Shown: positions 21,879 through 33,948 of the stretch, piece by piece
Numbering within the stretch: the first letter of the stretch is position 1
Layout of the letters: each line of letters begins with the position of its first letter
From: Gonapodya prolifera JEL478
Taxonomy: Eukaryota; Monoblepharomycota; Monoblepharidomycetes; Monoblepharidales; Gonapodyaceae
DNA: 64,000 nucleotides
Direction of reading: 5' to 3'
Assembly (NCBI GenBank): GCA_001574975.1
Contig: KQ965765.1
Coordinates: 163,800-227,799 of the forward strand
Program-made: the position numbers and the translations under genes
The notes under the pieces: model-generated
Told to the model about the DNA's origin: nothing
Databases searched by the model: none
What the model saw: the letters and a program-made list of their open reading frames with translations, nothing else

Positions 21879-23541
21879 ATGCCTCCAGCAATCCCATCCG
21901 TCCCCGCCGGACTGCCCGACATTCTCCGCGAGCTCAACAAGGCCGTCATCGCATCGAACCCCACAGACATTTACGAATTCTGCGCTACTTGGTTCCAAGG
22001 CAAGATCAAGGAACGGGACGCCGGAGAGAGCAAACAGAAAGAAGGTGACGAAGGTGGGTCCGCAGACGAGGGCGTGTGGGGAAGACTGTGGCTTGAAGGG
22101 GGGCGATCGAGAGGATGGGTTCGGAGCGGGTTGACGGATTCACGTTGGTGTGGATTGACCATCCCGTCGGCGGAACATTACAATCATGGATCAGTAGGAG
22201 GCGAGCAGGCGATGTCGCAACAGAGATAGTGTCAATAGGGTGATACTCGTCGATTTGAATGTCTCCGTCATGGAGGAATCATCACATCGTGCGATGAACG
22301 GGGAGATCCAATACCCCGTCGGCGAATTAATCATGATAGGATTGCTCCTTCCCATTCGAGTCGCCGCAAAAGTGTTCACTTCGTCGCACTCACTCCAGCG
22401 CAACAGAGTTCCTCATCCATCAATTCTGCCCCCATGACCGACGTACTCCCCGAACACTTCGCAACCTCCCGCCCTGGGCCAGAAGAGGACCCGATGCTTT
22501 CCGACTCGGATGAAGAAGAAGAAGAAGACCAAGCCGCTCCTCTCCCTCCCGCTGCCCCTCCCGCGTACGCCAACCGGGGTCGCCGAACCTCGGTGTCTGC
22601 CGAATCCATTACCCCCTCCAACGAGCCCTACGAGAAGATCAACATCCCCAAGTCCCCTGAACAGCGCGAGCGCATCGAAGCCGCCGTGCGGGATCACATC
22701 CTTTTCCGCAACCTCGACGAAGACCAGCGCGGGGATGTTGTCAACGCGATGGCGGAGGTTCACTGCCCGACCGGTCACAGCATCATCACCCAGGGCGCTG
22801 TGGGCGACTTCTGGTACGTCGTGGAGTCGGGAACCTTCGATATCTTCGTGTCCAAGGAGGGGAAGCCTGCTATTAAAGTGGCCTCGTCCGGAGCGGGCCA
22901 GTCGTTCGGGGAGCTGGCGCTCATGTACAACGCACCCCGTGCTGCGACCGTGACAGCCACCTCGGAGTCGGTGGTGTGGGCCCTGGATCGTGTTACCTTC
23001 CGCCGCATTCTGATGGAGAACACGTCCAAGAAGCGGCGTATGTACGAAACCTTCTTGGAGGAGGTACCCCTCCTCATCTCCCTCGAACCTTACGAGAGGC
23101 ACAAAATTGCGGACAACCTCGAGTCGGTCACCTTCGAGGATGGTGGTGTGGTTATCCGGCAGGGCGACAAGGGAGATGCCTTTTACATTATCGAGGCTGG
23201 TGAAGCGAGAGTATTCAAACGCGACCAGGAGGGTGTCGAATACGAGTTTCCTGGTCTCTCTCGGGGGAGCTACTTCGGAGGTACGTCGTCTTTCCTTCAT
23301 TTGTTGTGTTGAACCTCGCTCATTCAACCCAACCCGCTCACCTTTAGAGCTCGCCCTTCTAACCGACAACCCCCGTGCGGCGACCATCGTCGCCAAGGGC
23401 CGTCTCAAAGTCGCCAAGATCGACGCCAAGGCGTTCACGCGCCTGCTGGGTCCGTGCGTCGACATTCTCAAGCGCAACATGAACAACTACGCAAGCGTCG
23501 CGTCAAGGGTCGGCGAGCCGGCGCAGCAGGCGAAGGTGTAA
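21879..23541 (+). CDS. cAMP-dependent protein kinase regulatory subunit
   Basis: ATG 21879 gives MPPAIPSVPAGLPDILREL and IYEFCATWFQGKIKE, the RII-type dimerisation/docking helix pair. A long first intron (about 340 bp, roughly 22045-22395) joins it to a Ser-rich, acidic linker (DSDEEEEED) and the inhibitor site RRTSVS, a phosphorylatable pseudosubstrate. Two cyclic-nucleotide-binding domains follow, with phosphate-binding cassettes FGELALMYNAPRAATV and, across the last intron, FG-ELALLTDNPRAATI; both keep the cAMP-contacting Glu and Arg. Ends at TAA 23539-23541. It inhibits the PKA catalytic subunit until cAMP binds, and controls growth and nutrient responses in fungi. No defects. Confidence 0.95.
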
Positions 23542-23966
23542 GGCGTTGGAAGGGCTGTGTTGGAGGTTTTGGGTACTTGGAGAAGGGTGTAATTGTATCA
23601 TAGGAAGCACGGCGGTGCGAGGCGGTGGTGGTGTTGTACGTGTTGTGTAAAACTAGCCTACCTTGTTCCCCGAGTCTGCGTGAGATATGTGCAGATCAGC
23701 AGATCGAGCTTCGTGAGCCTCAAGCTCTGAACCCTGTGCTGTCTCAGACAGTACGTAATATGGGGAGTAGAGATATCAGAGATCACTTCTTTTCGATATC
23801 AATTCTACGAATACCGCTCTACAAAGTAAATACAACCATACGGGATGCTCTTCAACCTATCAGAATGTGGACATCATACCCGCACCAGACCGAGATATGC
23901 CCCATCATATTCAGTCCCGAGGTCCCTCCCTCCCTCAAGTCCAGCACTCCTCTCCCTAAACCAAAA
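23542..23966. other. Convergent intergenic region
   Basis: 425 bp between the 3' ends of the PKA regulatory subunit (+) and the phosphotransferase gene (-). No gene is recognised; it probably holds two 3' UTRs and polyadenylation signals. Confidence 0.4.
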
Positions 23967-25432
23967 TCACTCCCTCTTGACCCCATTCGCAGTCTTGCGG
24001 GGCGAACTACTCCACCCGGACGGCGGGTACCCGACATACGCGGTCCCCAACACTGACGACGGCGCACCATTCGCCTTAACGGGTGTGCCTTGTCTATCGC
24101 CAGTCTTCCGCGGGCTTGCGGCTTGCTGGGCCACTTTCTGCGAGATGCCGACTTTGGGCTTGATCCTCAAGCACCAAATATCAAACACCTCGCACAGCCG
24201 CTCAATCACGTCCCACGCGAAGTGGGCGTACACGAGCAGCGACGCAGCGAGGTATGCGTACACCAGCGCCGCATGGATGTCCTCCTCGCTCCACCCAGGT
24301 GGGATGGGGATGGCCCCACACGCGATCCCCCATGCAGCTCCTGCGCCCACCCACGTCGCTGTGTACAGGACGTTCCAGAGCGGGAACGGTGCACGGCAGC
24401 AGTGAGCCAAGACCATGAGGCCTACGTGGTACCCAAACGTGAACGAGGTGGCGGCAAGGAAGGGGACGAAGAGGCGGGCGGAGAGGATGGATGGCGTTGC
24501 GAGTGTCCACAGGGCGGTCAGGAGGAGGAAGCACGGGAGGGGGAGGAGAGTGAGAACGGGAGATGGTGTCATTGTGGAGTGCGCGGCGGAGGAGTGGGGT
24601 GGTGGATGGGCAGAGGGTGAAGAGCGTTTGGAGATGGGAGCGATGATGCGTTGGACGTTGTAGAGAGCAGCGAAGATGTTGTACAGCGACGTGGCGATGG
24701 CCATCCCGCCCGCGATATGATTTGCCGAAACTCCACATGGTGCATTCGGGATGATGGAGCAGAGCGGGGCGGTGTAGATGTGCTGGCCGAATATCCCCGC
24801 GACGAGGATAGCGATGATGCTTGAGAGCAACCCCTCGACGGGGCCTGAGAAGGGCGACAAGTAGAGTGTGCCAGTGTGGTACGTTTCCCACGTGGAGCAG
24901 TAAAAGTTGGACAGGAGTGAGGAGAGCACGGCGATGCTCCACCATGAGGTGCCCAGGCCCATGGCTTGCAGGCCGAGGGTCCCACCAATCCCCGTGTTAA
25001 GCGCGTCGCACCCGTGGTCGAAGAGTTCGCCAAGCGGGCTGGCGGAGCCTGTTCGACGCGCCTGTTTGCCGTCGATGGCGTCGAGAGATTGGTAGGCGAA
25101 GAGGCTGAGACCTGTCGAGATGTACAGCCAGCGAGGGGCTGGTTGGTCAAAGTCCGGGACATAAATTATCATGAGAATGAAGTTGATGACGATCAGAGAG
25201 AAGCCGGAGAGGGTGAGGAGGTTGGGGCTGTCGAAAGGATGAGATGGAACAGCATACAAAGCTAACGTGATTGGAGGACTCACGCAACCCAGAGAGGAAC
25301 TTGTTCTACCAGCCAGTTCCAGTACCGTCCGAGCACGTATTTCGACAGGAAACTGTGATCGACACCCGAGTATTTGTGCTCCTTGATGCGGATGGCATCG
25401 TCACGCGAGATATATGACGGTAGGATCGCCAT
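23967..25432 (-). CDS. Choline/ethanolamine phosphotransferase (CDP-alcohol family)
   Basis: Start ATG 25432-25430 (MAILPSYISRDD); the first exon has IKEHKYSGVDHSFLSKYVL and RYWNWLVEQVPLWVA, then one intron. Exon 2 begins PNLLTLSGF and carries the CDP-OH-P signature: DGKQARRTGSASPLGEL followed by FDHGCDALN, with the expected DG, AR, G, D and D residues. Multiple hydrophobic segments follow, consistent with a polytopic ER/Golgi enzyme of about 480 residues. The C-terminal tail is Ser/Pro/Lys-rich. It catalyses the last step of the Kennedy pathway, moving phosphocholine or phosphoethanolamine from the CDP-alcohol to diacylglycerol. Choline versus ethanolamine preference cannot be told. Intact; stop at 23967. 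Confidence 0.9.
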
Positions 25433-25798
25433 CCCCGAAGATGGCAAGCGTAGGGGGAGAATTACGTAGAATTTGGTGCGATCCCGTGTTGGTCGTGCGA
25501 AAAGGAGCCGAGCGGGATTTGTTCTCGTTCGTCGAAGTTCGCAACAATGATGGGGTTCTCGGGTTCACTCAAGTCGATCGACTGGTGTTTCTCGCACTCG
25601 GCTGGTCAATTTTCAGAATCCAGGCAGCGTCAATTGAAGAATTGAACTCTCTGGCGGGCAATTGTGACGAGATTCAACCGATGCTGCGGTCAGATGCTCC
25701 CTCATTTTTCAACTCGTCTTAGCATGATTGTCGCGCCACGTCGTTTTCCTCTTTTTGAGCGTTGAAAGTACAAGCATCTGGGCTCCCGGTGACACCGA

Positions 25799-27826
25799 AT
25801 GCTACCTTTTAATCTCATGGAATGACTATCTTGCAACTTGCTTAGTACCCTTTTTGGCAAAGACAACCCTTTATGGAATTAACCTTTGTGCATTCTTCAA
25901 TCTTCATATTGTATTTTATCATGTTCATCATGCAGCCAAGGCAATATTATGTCAGTAATTACAACCTTACATGTGAAGGAGCACATGATTTTGGTGTGGT
26001 GGTTACACCAAGATAATTGAGTGGTTTTTTTTGTCAGACAGTTTGCAGAATGTGCTTAGTGAATGTTAAACACATTTTAAAGTACTGACATCATCAGTAT
26101 CACCAGGGGTCCTTTGTCACCACAGTGTGGCACCCAGCTGTGGATACCATACATAAAAAATGGCCCAATTTGTGTTGCATCACTCTGACTTGCATTGAGC
26201 TTGTCCAACAGCACACTCTTGGCTCTTACTCTGATATATTGTGATTTATGAATCTTCTTCCTCATTTTTAAATGCATCATTCACTCCTCAAGACTTCAGC
26301 AAACTTAAAGAACAAAGTGGTTTGAAGATGGCTGGAGCATTGACATGATTTTATCTCTTGTGAGAAAAGTGAAGTGTCCAGTGCACAGGAGGACTTATAT
26401 TGCTTTATAAGAGTGATGACAGTATTGAAAATCCAGGAAAAGGACATGACACAACTGGCTCTTTGCAAACACTGATGGTATCTCTGCAGGCTGCACTGTG
26501 AACCAAGTGCCAGGGTCTTGACCTCATCACATAGACATATTTAATGTTTTACTAACACAATTGTGGAACCCAAGAGATCCCATGTAGTGCTAATGACTTT
26601 ATGCCTGAAGGACTGTCCTTAAATCAAAAGATTAATATCAACAAGTCCTACAAAAGCAATCCAATCATTCTTGCTAGCTGTCCTAAGTCAATCCACCATT
26701 GTATTGTCACCATTGGGACTGGAGAGCTGCTAGAAGTTCCTATTTATTTTTACTTATTGTGACAAAGGTGCTCTTTACCAACATTCTAAAGCACATCAGG
26801 ATGTAAATCTCAAAACTGCGCAGTTGCAATGTGTGGCATAACTGCTATGGGATGCAGATTTTGGATGGAACAGTCCCATTACATAAATTGATTCCTTTTC
26901 TGCAGTCTATGCTCAGGCACTAAGTTAGTAGCAGTACCTTTGAACATGGTCATTACAAAGGCTGCACAATTAGGAGTTGGACTGTACCAACAAGAACTGC
27001 AACTGTCAGTTGAAAGGTGCCAAACCAGCACATACCAAGTACAGTGCCATGCAATAGAAATGCCTTTACCTTTAATCTTTTGGGTGTTTCTCAAAAGGAC
27101 ATCCAGATTGTCCCTTTACTGTGTTTCACAGTATTGTGAACTTTGGTATTGCATGCAAACTGTCATGAGGAAGGACATTTTATCTGGTTTCAATTGGCTA
27201 TTGCCTGGGACTCTTACTTTTGTGACATCTCTACCTGTTGAATCAAGAAACATGGGGTTTTAATTTCCAATTTTAAGCAATTTGGTTGACATTGGATGTA
27301 CACATGGTGATTACACAATTGCTACACAACTGTAGCTCCATGATTTGTGAGAATCTGACACCCTGAGTCCAAGTTACCTTTAACATGAAGTCTTTCAAAG
27401 CTCCTCCTGTTCCTTGAAGAGCTTGTCTAGGTATCTGCACATCCTAACAATGAAACATACTGTAATTTCTGTTCTATCATGATTTTTTTTTTTTTTTTTT
27501 TGGTACCAGCCTGATTTTCTGAAGCCTAACTAATGCTTCATTAAGTTATCTGAGACACAAAAGTTCACTGGCCAGTTCAGCATGTGATTCATGTTTACTT
27601 CACAGACTTGTGCCCTTTTCAACCAGTGTTGCACATGCAACAGCAATTACCACATGTTCAGAAGATCAAGTGATGACATCACAAGCAACTAAATGAACAC
27701 TTTTGCAATCAGGATGATGTGACTCTAAAGAAGAAGATCCATGCTGTATGAAGATCAGGACCAGAGTTTTGCATCCAGCATACCCCTGTGGACATTGTAC
27801 TTTTGATTCCATTTTTTTTCCCTCTG
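25799..27826. repeat. CpG-depleted, gene-free block
   Basis: Between the CpG at 25796 and the one at 27827 I find a single CpG (26819) in about 2.0 kb, while TpG and CpA are abundant and the flanks have ordinary CpG density. Boundaries are abrupt on both sides. No open frame longer than about 107 codons and no domain is seen; a T-run of about 20 lies near 27482. The pattern fits long-term methyl-CpG deamination of silenced, probably transposon-derived sequence; the original element is no longer recognisable. Confidence 0.7.
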
Positions 27827-27883
27827 CGAGTGAAGGCAGAATTTGATACAACCATTTTTTTTTCAAGCAGTGTGTAGCTATCC

Positions 27884-28162
27884 TCATCCTGGTAAGAACT
27901 GCAGCACCATGGCGTTTAGGAATTCATCTTTCGCGTACGAGAGGCCCTGAAGGCGTTCCAGCCTGAAAAAGGTACTACGTTTTTGCGGCAAAGGTAAAAG
28001 GGAATATTTGACCGAGTGATGATCGCTGAGGTGAGGGTTGGGCGTCGCCGTCGCCAAGGCCCCCCCGATCTGTACCTTACCGCAATGAATTTCATCCGTG
28101 ACACCTGCCAAGAGATTCAGCGCAATCTCACCCAGAAACTCACTTGATTGTCCATCGCACAT
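27884..28162 (-). CDS. Possible short unknown gene or gene fragment
   Basis: A 92-codon open frame starting MCDGQSSEFLGEIALNLLAG, 10 bp from the divergent Cip1-like start and ending at the edge of the CpG-poor block. CpG density is normal. It has no recognised domain. It could be the 5' end of a gene truncated by the neighbouring block, or a chance frame in a promoter region. Confidence 0.25.
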   Translation of the reverse strand: MCDGQSSEFLGEIALNLLAGVTDEIHCGKVQIGGALATATPNPHLSDHHSVKYSLLPLPQKRSTFFRLERLQGLSYAKDEFLNAMVLQFLPG

Positions 28163-28172
28163 TCACTGCCCG

Positions 28173-30511
28173 ATGCGCTTCTCTCCATCCCTCTCCCCTC
28201 GCGCGGTTGCGGGTGCGGTCGCAGCGGCCCTTCTCCTTCCCATCACACTCCGCGCTGGTGAGTCGCGACACACCCTCCCTCCCTTCGCCGCTCCACATCC
28301 CAATTCCCGTCTCCTGCAGATGCCGCCTGCGCAATGGGTGGATCGATCCTCTTCTGCGAGGACTTCGAGGCGCTGCCACCCGGAATCACGACCTCGACGG
28401 CAACATGGACCATCCAGGGTGCATCCTCCATGGCGACCATCGACTCTGTGCACGCGCGAGGCACCCAGGCACTCCACATCGCCGCCACGGGGGCCAGCAA
28501 GGCCTTCATCTACCCGACCACCTTTGCGCCCCCTATGAACAGCGTCTTCGGCCGCATGTGGATTTTCATGGACGCCTTCCCCACCGCACCAAACTTTGCC
28601 CACTTCACGCTCGTCGAGGCCTCGGGAGCCGTCGGCGACGGAACGCTTGTCCGGCCGATCGGTGGGCAGTTCATCCCCAGTGTCAGCACCCACGCCTTGT
28701 GGGGGACCGGGTCGGACGGCGGTCCCACGGGCGACTGGCTCAACTGGCGCGCCACCACCCCGACGGCCGACGCGACCTGGACCTGTCTCGAGTTCCAGCT
28801 CGACAACCCCACCAGCACCATCAATGTGTGGATCGACGGCGTCGCGAAGCCAGAACTGACGGTCTCCAAGAACTTCCACAACGGGACCCAAGTGCCATTC
28901 GTGTTCCCCACTTTTGACAAGATCGGTATGGGTTTCCAAGAGTACCAGGGCGGAACCACGCCGGCCCAGTTCAACTTGTGGGTCGATGACATCACGCTCG
29001 CAACCACCAGAGTCGGATGCAACGGTGCAGGTGAGTTCTTGCGACTTCTCTTTTCCCATGCACATTTCTTACAATCTCTGAATTCCCCGTTCTCTCAAAT
29101 GCACAACCACACTAATACAGCCGCCGGAACTCCACCAGCTGCAAGCCCCGCCGCCTCACCCGCCGCAGCACCCACCGCCGCCGCCACCAAACCCGCGACG
29201 CCTTCCCCCGTCGCAGCGCCCACAAGCGCCGCGGCCGCACCTGCACCTGCCGCCACTCCCGCCGCAGCTCCTCCTCCCGCTGCCGCAGGTGCACCTAATT
29301 ACGTCGTCACTCCAACCGTGTCGTGCTGGGGAACGGGACCCGTCTCCGTGCTCGTGAACACCCAGATTTCGGTCAATGGAATGCAACCAGCTGCTGACGC
29401 TAACGGGTAAGCCTCTCCTTCCTCCGAACGTACGATGACGTTGTTGCTGATCACAATTCACCTCCCCCCCTACAGCGGCCTTGCCTCCCTCCAACTGACC
29501 TTCAACGGCGCGACCGACCTCGCCGTTTCTCAATCCTGGAACGCCGCCGCCGTCTCGGCTACGAGCAATGTGCTTTCCTTCCAGACGCAAGACGACCAGC
29601 CCAACGTGGGGGGCATTTTCACGAGCAACTCGATCACCTGCACGGGCGGAAAGACCCAGGGACTGACGTTCTCGCTTGCGGGACAGCTTCTGTCCGGGGG
29701 CGCTATTAACCCGACCATTGCCGGGCCGTTGGCTGCACAGGGGTGAGTTGACGTTCTTCCTGTAGTGTCGAGCGCGAGACTGGAGCTCATTTTTTCGTTC
29801 AATATTCGAACAGTGCCACCGGACCTGCTCCCGCCCCGCCCGCCGCCTCTCCCACCGCTGGAGGAACGGCTCCAGCCCCCGCGACGAGCTCCATCGTTTA
29901 CTGCCCGGCACCAGCCGCTGCGACCGCTACCAGTCCCACCGCTGCCCCCGCTTCCGCTCCCACCACAGCACCGTGAGTCTTTCATTTGCACAAGTTGCCA
30001 ATATTTGGGCATCTCCCTGATGTGCCCACCGTTACCGTCCACCAGAGCAAACACCGCCGGCGCGCCCAACTACGTCGCCAAAGTGACAGTCGGCTCGTGC
30101 TGGGGAACGGGGAACACGATCAACTTTGTCATGAACGTGCAGCTTTCCGTGAACGGTGAACAGCCTGCCGCCGACGCCAACGGGTGAGTCTTTTGTCCCC
30201 TGCACAATCTGTCCCACTTCCCAAGCTCACCCGCAACCCCACACAACCCCTTTAGTGGGCTCGCCGCCCTCCAACTCACCGTCAACGGCGCGCAATCTCT
30301 CACCGCGAGCTCGACGTGGAACTCTGGAAGCCCTAAGGCGTCCGGAAACGTGTTCAGCTTCCAGACGCTCGACGACCAGCCGAACCCGGGCGGTATCTTT
30401 AGCGCCACGGGCGCAACCTGCACGAACGGGCAGATCTCGCCGCCGTTGACGTTCTCGTTGGCGGGTGCGCTGTTGTCGGGAGGTGCGATCAATCCGTCCG
30501 TTACCGCGTAG
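28173..30511 (+). CDS. Secreted Cip1-like protein with two CBM2-like repeats
   Basis: ATG 28173 starts a signal peptide (AVAGAVAAALLLPITLRA), interrupted by an intron. Exon 2 encodes a domain of about 230 residues: GSILFCEDFEALPPGI, FGRMWIFMDAFP, WTCLEFQLDNP, INVWIDGVAKPEL, and a C-terminal LWVDDITLATTRVGC that closely matches the WFDDISIASTRVGC end of fungal Cip1 (cellulose-induced protein 1). Next is an Ala/Pro linker, a module APNYVVTPTVSCWGTG, ...SWNAA..., LTFSLAGQLLSGGAINP, a second Ala/Pro linker, and a second copy of the module ending SLAGALLSGGAINPSVTA before TAG 30509-30511. Each module is split by an intron at the same place (ADANG|GLA), so they are duplicates. SWN and the beta-rich pattern recall CBM2-type cellulose-binding modules, which is tentative. 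Likely acts outside the cell on plant polysaccharide. Confidence 0.8.
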
Positions 30512-30765
30512 TGGAGTGTGGGAAGGCGAATACCTGGGTTTTTGGTATTTGTTACACGGAATTTGTAGATTATTACATTGTTGGGAGCAGGTCTCTGTCA
30601 ACTATTTAAACCAATACATGGATATCCGTCTGCATGACTTTTGCAAACGAATTCCTGATCAGGTTGAACAAAGCGATCACAAAATATTATTTTTCATTTT
30701 TCCAACTCATTAAATTGCAAAGAATTGCCCCAGTGGTCAACGCCGCCATCCCATCAGCTCCCACA

Positions 30766-32681
30766 TCAAATCGCAGCGGCTGCCGCATTCCCATGCACGT
30801 CCCCCATATTCTCTTGAAACGTCTCCAATGCCAGTTCAAGCACTCCTATCCGGTCGACTAAATTCTTCACTCGTGCGGCGTTTGGAGTGTATTCTCCATC
30901 ACTCCCAGCAATGTCTGAACTGCTCGGTTCAGAGTCACGATTAGGACTGGCGACTTGCTTATCTGTTATATCTCTCGTATATTGAAGAATCCCGCGGGCG
31001 AAGAGAACGGAGAGAATGGTCTCGAGCGTCACAGGGGGGCCGATGGTCGTGCATCCACTTCCTGGTTCGTTCTGGAATGAGTTGCTGGGTCCTACAAAGG
31101 CGGTTGTGGATGAGCTGGGTGAAGTCGTCGAGCCAATTAAAGATGGAATGGATGTTGTTTGGGCCTGTCAGACAATAGCAAAGGCCCAGAAATATTGAGA
31201 TCGACAAAAGAAATACAACCAGGGATCACATGTCACTTACAGAAGAACTAAACATGCGAGATAGGACTGATGTAGCCTCTTTTACTGCTTGGACTCGAGT
31301 AGGTTTGGACGTTATGTTCATGCCGTTTTTGGACGTAAGCTTGGTACTGATCTGGCGTCAGAGTAACATCATAGAATCACCCAGTGCAAGAAGTGAAGGA
31401 TGTCTCGCTACTACCTTAGGTTTCTGTTTCGGTCTCGTGGCAGAAGACTCTGACGAATCCTCTTGATCCACGTCTTCATTGTAGTTCATCTTCCTCTTAG
31501 CGTCTCTCGTGGGACGTTCAAAACCCGTTTCTCTTGAGTTGGGAGCCCTGGTAGGCGCTTACAGACGGCAAGATTTGCGGAAGTTCAGGGCACAATTAGC
31601 CCAAGAAGTTCGGCTTGTCAGTTTTGAGCTGAAATGCTCTTACCTGTACTTTCAGACTTGGGATCGCTCACTGCTTCCCGAGTTGGTGCAGCTGGTCCAA
31701 GCCCTGCTGGAAGGGATCCCGTTGCGACCCAGAGCTCCAGGGAACTGTTATTCCACACTCTGTTCGCGCAATCGACCTTTTTCGAACAAAAGAGTGTGAG
31801 CAGGTCTTGGTGTGATGTGGTTATGTGCGTTTTCTGTGAAGACAATAATAGTGAGTCCCAAGTTGCCGAAGGAGCTTGCGTTAGACTTGCAAGGTAACGG
31901 GGAAGGAGGAACGATTTGGTGCAACCGTCAGCGTGACATATCCAGTGCTTTTTATCAGGAACAAAGGCCGCGGCCAGGCGTGACAACTGGTCCGAGTGTG
32001 ACTCTGATAATTTCGTCCGTGTAGCAGAAGGAATATAAAATCCATGTTGTGACACACATTTGCTTTCAACCAAGAGGCTTCTTTTCACAACTTACCTCCA
32101 GCTTTTTCATCACGGTAGCTCCCTTGAGTGCCTTGCGCCAACCCGGAGGTGTCTTCCTTGACCTCGGCCAATGTGTCATCGCAGTCGACTGAGACGATCA
32201 GAGGAGTCGTTGCAACGTCCGAAGTACTGGTGAAGCGAGACTTGCAGACATTCATTTGTTCGATGATAGATGTCGTTGAATAAGGGTGAACGGGGTTAGA
32301 GTTGGTCGATGATTCGACTGCAAGTGACTGTCGAGTCACCTCGTCAACTGGCTGTTCTGTCCCTTTCGATATTGCTATATTCTTCTCACTTCGCTTGGAC
32401 CGAGTCTCTTTCAGCTGATCGAGCGCCGGAGTGTAAGATTCGAGCGCTGAGTTGGGTCGAACCAGCAAGTTGACCTCACATTGGCGATCCTCTTTTTCCG
32501 ATCCCCGGCCGTTTTCAGCGGTTCCTTCTTCGCAGTCTTGATGCCCAAGAAGAGCGCGTGTTAAAGCGGGAAGAAGTCATTCGGTGATTCCACAGTCACG
32601 CACCCGCCGCGTTTCGGCACGGTTTGGAGTCGCGGAATCGGTAGATGGGAGAGGGGAGATGGACTGCGGTTTCTGAGCCAT
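30766..32681 (-). CDS. Ser-rich protein of unknown function, multi-exon
   Basis: Start ATG 32681-32679 (MAQKPQSISPLPSTDSAT). Exons give a basic stretch (KEPLKTAGDRKKRIAN, LKETRSKRSEKN), a Ser/Thr-rich middle, an acidic/basic patch (RDAKRKMNYNEDVDQEDSS), KLTSKNGMNITSKPTRVQ, a Ser/Thr-rich exon (STTSPSSSTTAFVGPS), and a C-terminal segment TLETILSVLFARGILQY and VDRIGVLELALETFQENM that looks helical, perhaps coiled coil. Stop at 30768-30766. All joins use plausible GT-AG introns, but the exon around 31650-32085 is uncertain. The basic, low-complexity nature suggests a nuclear protein. No family recognised. Confidence 0.45.
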
Positions 32682-33948
32682 GCCAACGAGCGAGTCCTTG
32701 GGCTGGATATGTGCGTGGAGTTCAATTTGGGATGCCGAATGTCGGGTCACACCAGTATCAAACGGAGGTCCATAACAAAAATAGGAAAATACACAAGAAG
32801 GGCCTTTCTGACATATAGCTGGATCCCAATACGAGTAGAATTAATTTCGGTACTAAAAACTGTTCTCACAAAATTCAACACCACATTTCGTAGTCTTACC
32901 CCGTAAGGAAGAAGCGGAAATGTAAATGAAACAGATCCGTTGGAAATGGGTGTGAATGCGGAGTTTGTGCAGATTGTAACTTTTATGCAACAGTTGCTCC
33001 GGACTTTTTGTGGGTTTTGGCATTGCATTTTATTCACCAGCCTTTCACGATGCACGTTCTTCGCCGTCGCCCGTACGTCTCCCTCGACGTATCGAATCGA
33101 TTATGGCTTACCACCGCTCACTGTAGGACTCCGTCAAGTGGTCCCCGGCCTTCGGAAGTCTTGGAGGCCCAGTCTCATTCATGCCGATACGGTCTAAAAC
33201 CGTACTGCGCATTCTCCGGTCAATGTGTGGGGCGTGCTGTGGATTAGTTCCGACCTCCAGTTAACAAGACCAAGGTTCTCTTGGGCCACCGTGGTTTGAT
33301 TGGTTCTCGGATCACGTATGACACTGGCCACATGCCACCCCACGGACCTGATAAAGGCTCCGAGAGAACAGTCGATGGTCTGACTGACGTCCACAAGGGG
33401 GCAGAGGGCCCGAAGAAGGGGAGGAGGGAGGATTTGGGTTATTGGAGGAGGAATGTCAAGGGACAGGATAGGTGTGGGAGGCAAGGTATGTTGTGTGGAA
33501 CACGAGACGGACGACCTTCACGAGGTGTCTTCTGGAAAACGCCCGACCTTTCATGGAGAGTGGGCCAACGATCCGTCACGCAACCGGTAGCTATTACTTT
33601 CCTCGCATAGCACCCTCATGTAACGTAGTGCACCTTCAGTTTAAATTACTCTAAATTTAGGCAATCGAGTTCAAATGAGAGTGTTGCAAAGCATGAGATG
33701 ACCGTTTCAATATAAGGTAGAACCATTCTTCCAGGTCACAGTAATCGTTTCCGAGAAATGTCGATGTCTACATGTCAAAACATGTACAAGGACAGCTTCT
33801 TCTATGATGCGGGGTCCGCAAGAAGTTGAACAAAAGTGACAACTGAAATCACGCTTCAACACCTAAATCATTCCGAGGTATCGTCAGGCGCTTCTATCCC
33901 TTTCTTCACAACAGACGACATTTTCCAAGTGCGTTTCGCTCACTACAG
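32682..33948. other. Long intergenic stretch, no gene recognised
   Basis: About 1.27 kb, with scattered short frames on both strands. A minus-strand frame of 96 codons (33194-33484, containing GWHVASVIRDPRTNQTTV) is the most protein-like but matches nothing I recognise. Confidence 0.35.

Noticed and set aside
22413-23486. 357-codon minus-strand open frame
   Set aside because: It is the antisense shadow of the PKA regulatory subunit, whose sense frame has complete cAMP-binding motifs.
25414-25722. 102-codon plus-strand frame overlapping the phosphotransferase start
   Set aside because: Overlaps the promoter and start of a well-supported gene on the other strand and shows no domain.
25799-27826. 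RIP as the cause of the CpG-poor block
   Set aside because: Classic RIP prefers CpA and would leave TpA excess; here CpA and TpG are abundant and only CpG is missing, which fits methyl-CpG deamination better. Not computed.
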